Assembly: GCA_031294825.1 (NCBI GenBank)
Contig: JAUMPM010000029.1
Coordinates: forward strand, 1 to 17,093
Reading direction: 5' to 3'
DNA length: 17,093 nt
From: Collinsella sp.
GTDB lineage: Bacteria; Actinomycetota; Coriobacteriia; Coriobacteriales; Coriobacteriaceae
Below, piece by piece: positions 14,706-17,093 of this stretch. A program made the translations under genes and the position numbers. The notes beneath the pieces are model-generated. The model did no database searches. It was not told the DNA's origin and worked only from the letters and a program-made list of their open reading frames with translations. The first letter of the stretch is position 1, and every line of letters begins with the position of its first letter.

Positions 14706-16315
14706 ATATCAACGAAAAAATAACGGCCTGGGAACCCGGCGCCGTGTGGTCGGAGGCCGGGGACGGGATGTTTACCGTCCCGGTGGAGAAATTTCACGCC
14801 CTGGCTGCGCGCCTGAGGGCGGAGGGATTCGATTTCCTGCGCAGCCTGACGGGCATGGACTGGGGCGAAGAGGGGTTCGGGGCGGTCTACCACCTCGAAG
14901 CCACCGCGACGGGCGAGAACGTCGTGTTGCGGACGCTGACCCCCAGCCGCGAGAAGTGCGGGCTGCCTTCGGTCTGCGACCTGTGGAAGGCCGCGGAACT
15001 GAACGAGCGCGAAGTCTTTGACTATTTTGGCATCGGTTTCCTGAACCACCCCGACATGCGGCGCCTGTTCCTGCGCGACGACTGGGTGGGGCACCCCCTG
15101 CGTAAGGATTATGACCCGGGGCTCAACCCGTTGCGCATGACCAACGAAGTGTCGAAGGACAGCGCCCCGAGCTTCGAAATGACGGCGGACGGCCGCTTCA
15201 TCCGCCACCGCAACATCTTGTTCGAGGAGGACGAATATGTCATCAACATCGGCCCGCAGCACCCCGCCACGCACGGCGTGCTGCGTTTCCGCGTGTCGCT
15301 CGAAGGCGAGATCATCCGCAAGCCCGACGTGCATTGCGGTTACATCCACCGCGGCATCGAGAAGATGTGCGAAAGCCTGACCTACCCCCAGACGCTGGCG
15401 CTTACCGACCGCCTCGACTACCTCGGGGCGTCGCAGAACCGCCATGCGCTCTGCATGTGTATCGAGAAGGGGTTGGGTGTGGAGGTGTCCGAGCGCGTGC
15501 AGTACATCCGCACGATCATGGACGAGTTGCAGCGTATCGACTCGCACCTGCTGTTCTTTGCCTGCCTCTGCATGGATATGGGGGCCCTGACGGCCTTTTT
15601 CTATGGGTTCCGCGACCGTGAGAAGGTGCTCGACATCCTGGAGCAGACCACCGGCGGGCGCCTGATCCAGACTTACAATACGATCGGCGGCGTGCAGGCT
15701 GACATCCATTCCGATTTCGTACGGCGCGTGAAGGAGTTTATCGCCTACATGCGCCCGACGCTGCGCGAGTACCACGAGGTGTTCACGGGGAACGTCATCG
15801 CCCGGGAACGCCTGAAAGGCACCGGCGTGCTGACCCGCGAAGACGCCATCTCGTTCGGTGCCACGGGCGGTACGGGGCGTGCCTCGGGCTGGGCGTGCGA
15901 CGTGCGCAAGCGCCATCCCTACGCCATGTACGGCAAGGTGGATTTCGAGGAAGTGCTCTACGACGAGGGTGACTGTTTCGCCCGTTACATGGTGCGTATG
16001 CGCGAGATCGAACAGAGCATGGACATCATCGAACAGTTGATTGACAACATTCCGGAAGGCGAATACCAGTTGAAGATGAAGCCCGTGATCCGCATACCCG
16101 AAGGCAGTTACTACGCCGCCGTCGAGGGCAGCCGCGGGGAGTTCGGGGTGTTCATCGAGAGCCGCGGGGAGAAGTCGCCCTACCGCATGAAGTTCCGCTC
16201 GACGGGGCTTCCGCTCGTGTCGTGCCTCGAAACCATTGCGCGGGGGACGAAGATCGCCGACCTGATCGCCATCGGCGGTACGCTGGACTACGTCGTGCCC
16301 GATATAGACAGGTAG
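14702..16315 (+). CDS. nuoCD: NADH-quinone oxidoreductase fused subunit C/D (complex I)
   Basis: This 537-residue protein fuses a NuoC domain (about 1-150; LPSVCDLWKAAELNEREVFD, then GHPLRKDYD) to a NuoD domain. The NuoD part begins INIGPQHPATHGVLRF, includes VHCGYIHRGIEKMCESLTYP, and ends LDYVVPDIDR. NuoD forms part of the quinone-binding site. The nickel ligands of HyfG are missing: where HyfG has RICGICG this protein has TDRLDYLGASQN, and the end has no DPCxxC. It is therefore complex I and not a hydrogenase. It follows the NuoB tail with a four-base overlap and AGGAGG upstream, as expected for a native nuoB-nuoCD order. The fused CD form followed by nuoH without nuoEFG fits the 11-subunit type complex I of Bacteroidales. 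Confidence 0.93.
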   Translation: MNINEKITAWEPGAVWSEAGDGMFTVPVEKFHALAARLRAEGFDFLRSLTGMDWGEEGFGAVYHLEATATGENVVLRTLTPSREKCGLPSVCDLWKAAELNEREVFDYFGIGFLNHPDMRRLFLRDDWVGHPLRKDYDPGLNPLRMTNEVSKDSAPSFEMTADGRFIRHRNILFEEDEYVINIGPQHPATHGVLRFRVSLEGEIIRKPDVHCGYIHRGIEKMCESLTYPQTLALTDRLDYLGASQNRHALCMCIEKGLGVEVSERVQYIRTIMDELQRIDSHLLFFACLCMDMGALTAFFYGFRDREKVLDILEQTTGGRLIQTYNTIGGVQADIHSDFVRRVKEFIAYMRPTLREYHEVFTGNVIARERLKGTGVLTREDAISFGATGGTGRASGWACDVRKRHPYAMYGKVDFEEVLYDEGDCFARYMVRMREIEQSMDIIEQLIDNIPEGEYQLKMKPVIRIPEGSYYAAVEGSRGEFGVFIESRGEKSPYRMKFRSTGLPLVSCLETIARGTKIADLIAIGGTLDYVVPDIDR

Positions 16316-16390
16316 CCGGATGTCGCTTCCGGGTTTATAAGCCCCTCCCCTTGAGGCGGGAGCGGGATAAAAAAGGAAAAACTTACAGAT
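16316..16390 (+). other. Intergenic region with two small hairpins between nuoCD and nuoH
   Basis: CCGGA (16316-16320) pairs with TCCGG (16328-16332). A second hairpin is formed by CTCCC (16345-16349) and GGGAG (16358-16362), with CCC/GGG extending the stem past a bulge. An A-rich stretch follows, not a T-run, so neither looks like a plus-strand terminator. AAAAAAGGAAAAA (16370-16382) is the A-rich leader before the nuoH ATG, a style usual in Bacteroidota. Confidence 0.45.
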
Positions 16391-17093
16391 ATGTTTGATT
16401 TTAGTATAGTAACGAGCTGGGTTCACGGGCTGCTCACGTCGCTGATGCCCCTCGGACTGGCGGTCTTTCTGGAGTGCGTGATCGTCGGCGTATGCCTGCT
16501 GCTGATGTATACGGTGATCGCCATCCTGATGATCTTCATGGAGCGCAAGGTCTGCGCGGCCTTCCAGTGCCGTCTGGGGCCGGTGCGCGTGGGGCCGTGG
16601 GGCACGTTGCAGGTCATCTGCGACGTATTCAAAATGCTCACCAAGGAGATTATCACCATCCGCCGTTCGGACAAGTTCCTCTACAACCTCGCGCCCTACA
16701 TCGTCATTCTGGCGTCGGTGCTGGCGCTCGCCTGCCTGCCCGTGAACAAGGGGCTGGAGGTGCTGGACTTCAACGTGGGCGTCTTCTTCATGATGGCCGC
16801 GTCGTCGATCGGCGTGGTCGGCATCCTGCTGGCGGGATGGAGTTCCAACAACAAGTATTCGCTCATCGGCGCCATGCGGAGCGGCGCGCAGATGATTTCG
16901 TACGAGCTTTCGATCGGCCTTTCGATCCTGACGATCATCGTGCTGACCGACACCATGCAGTTCTCCGAGATCGTGGCCCGGCAGGCCGACGGCAGGTTTA
17001 TCTTCAAGGACCATATCCGGTCAATAATCGCCTACGTGACCTTCCTGCTTGCGGGCAACGCCGAGGTGAACCGCCGTCTGTTCGACTTGCCGG
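16391..17093 (+). CDS. nuoH: NADH-quinone oxidoreductase subunit H, 3' end cut by window
   Basis: The frame is open from ATG 16391 to the window edge (234 codons). It encodes the membrane subunit that joins the complex I arms and frames the quinone channel. It shows FMERKVCAAFQCRLGPVRVG after an early helix, DKFLYNLAPYIVILAS, NKYSLIGAMRSGAQMISYEL, then several hydrophobic helices. The start MFDFSIVTSWVHGLL recalls Bacteroidales NuoH. Toward the end, AGNAEVNRRLFDLP stands where the family has a highly conserved AExNRxPFDLPE-type loop, with Val, Arg and Leu at unusual positions. These could be real variation or sequence errors near a contig end. The gene is distinct in sequence and codon use from hyfC in this window. 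Confidence 0.92.
   Translation, partial: MFDFSIVTSWVHGLLTSLMPLGLAVFLECVIVGVCLLLMYTVIAILMIFMERKVCAAFQCRLGPVRVGPWGTLQVICDVFKMLTKEIITIRRSDKFLYNLAPYIVILASVLALACLPVNKGLEVLDFNVGVFFMMAASSIGVVGILLAGWSSNNKYSLIGAMRSGAQMISYELSIGLSILTIIVLTDTMQFSEIVARQADGRFIFKDHIRSIIAYVTFLLAGNAEVNRRLFDLP

Noticed and set aside
14549..17014. Very long minus-strand open frame (821 codons)
   Set aside because: It lies antisense to nuoCD and nuoH, which have clear family motifs; high GC codon usage creates such antisense open frames. No domain is recognisable in it.
1..17093. CRISPR arrays, tRNA or rRNA genes
   Set aside because: No regularly spaced repeats, cloverleaf-like sequence or rRNA signature was noticed on either strand.

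Overview
The window reads as a gut anaerobe metagenome sequence in two parts. Positions 1 to about 14,500 are GC-rich with strong GAG/GGC codon preference and look like a Coriobacteriia (Collinsella-like) genome. Positions from about 14,500 to the end have a different codon style (GAA and GGG common) and encode complex I proteins resembling those of Bacteroidales such as Alistipes. Both taxon guesses come from recognising protein families by eye, not from a search.

Layout. The left edge (1-122) holds the start of a transposase-like gene and a candidate insertion-sequence end. Positions 218-989 carry a minus-strand toxin-antitoxin pair: a RelB/DinJ-type ribbon-helix-helix antitoxin and a PIN-domain toxin. 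An AT-rich intergenic stretch (990-1417) follows, with several inverted repeats. Then comes a plus-strand formate hydrogenlyase cluster: a four-cluster ferredoxin (HydN-like), the selenocysteine formate dehydrogenase FdhF (UGA at 2430-2432 followed by a SECIS-like hairpin), a strong terminator-like hairpin (4257-4299), and hyfA-B-C-D-E-F-G-H-I. These genes are tightly packed with overlaps or short gaps.

Function. FdhF oxidises formate. HydN and HyfA are the likely electron carriers. HyfH and HyfI pass electrons to HyfG, the [NiFe] group 4a hydrogenase large subunit with both CxxC nickel motifs, which makes H2. HyfB, HyfD and HyfF are three antiporter-like membrane proteins that, with HyfC and HyfE, form a membrane arm that could couple H2 evolution to ion movement, as proposed for the E. 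coli Hyf (FHL-2) type.

The most striking point is inside the last hyf gene. The first ~130 residues of the 14088-14705 reading frame are a hydrogenase small subunit (HyfI). From the shared PGCPP motif on, the protein becomes a complex I NuoB tail, and the next genes are a fused NuoCD lacking the nickel cysteines and a NuoH that runs off the window. The frame is intact. This is either a homology-driven assembly chimera between two gut species, which I think more likely, or a real recombination that joined a formate hydrogenlyase operon to a complex I operon.
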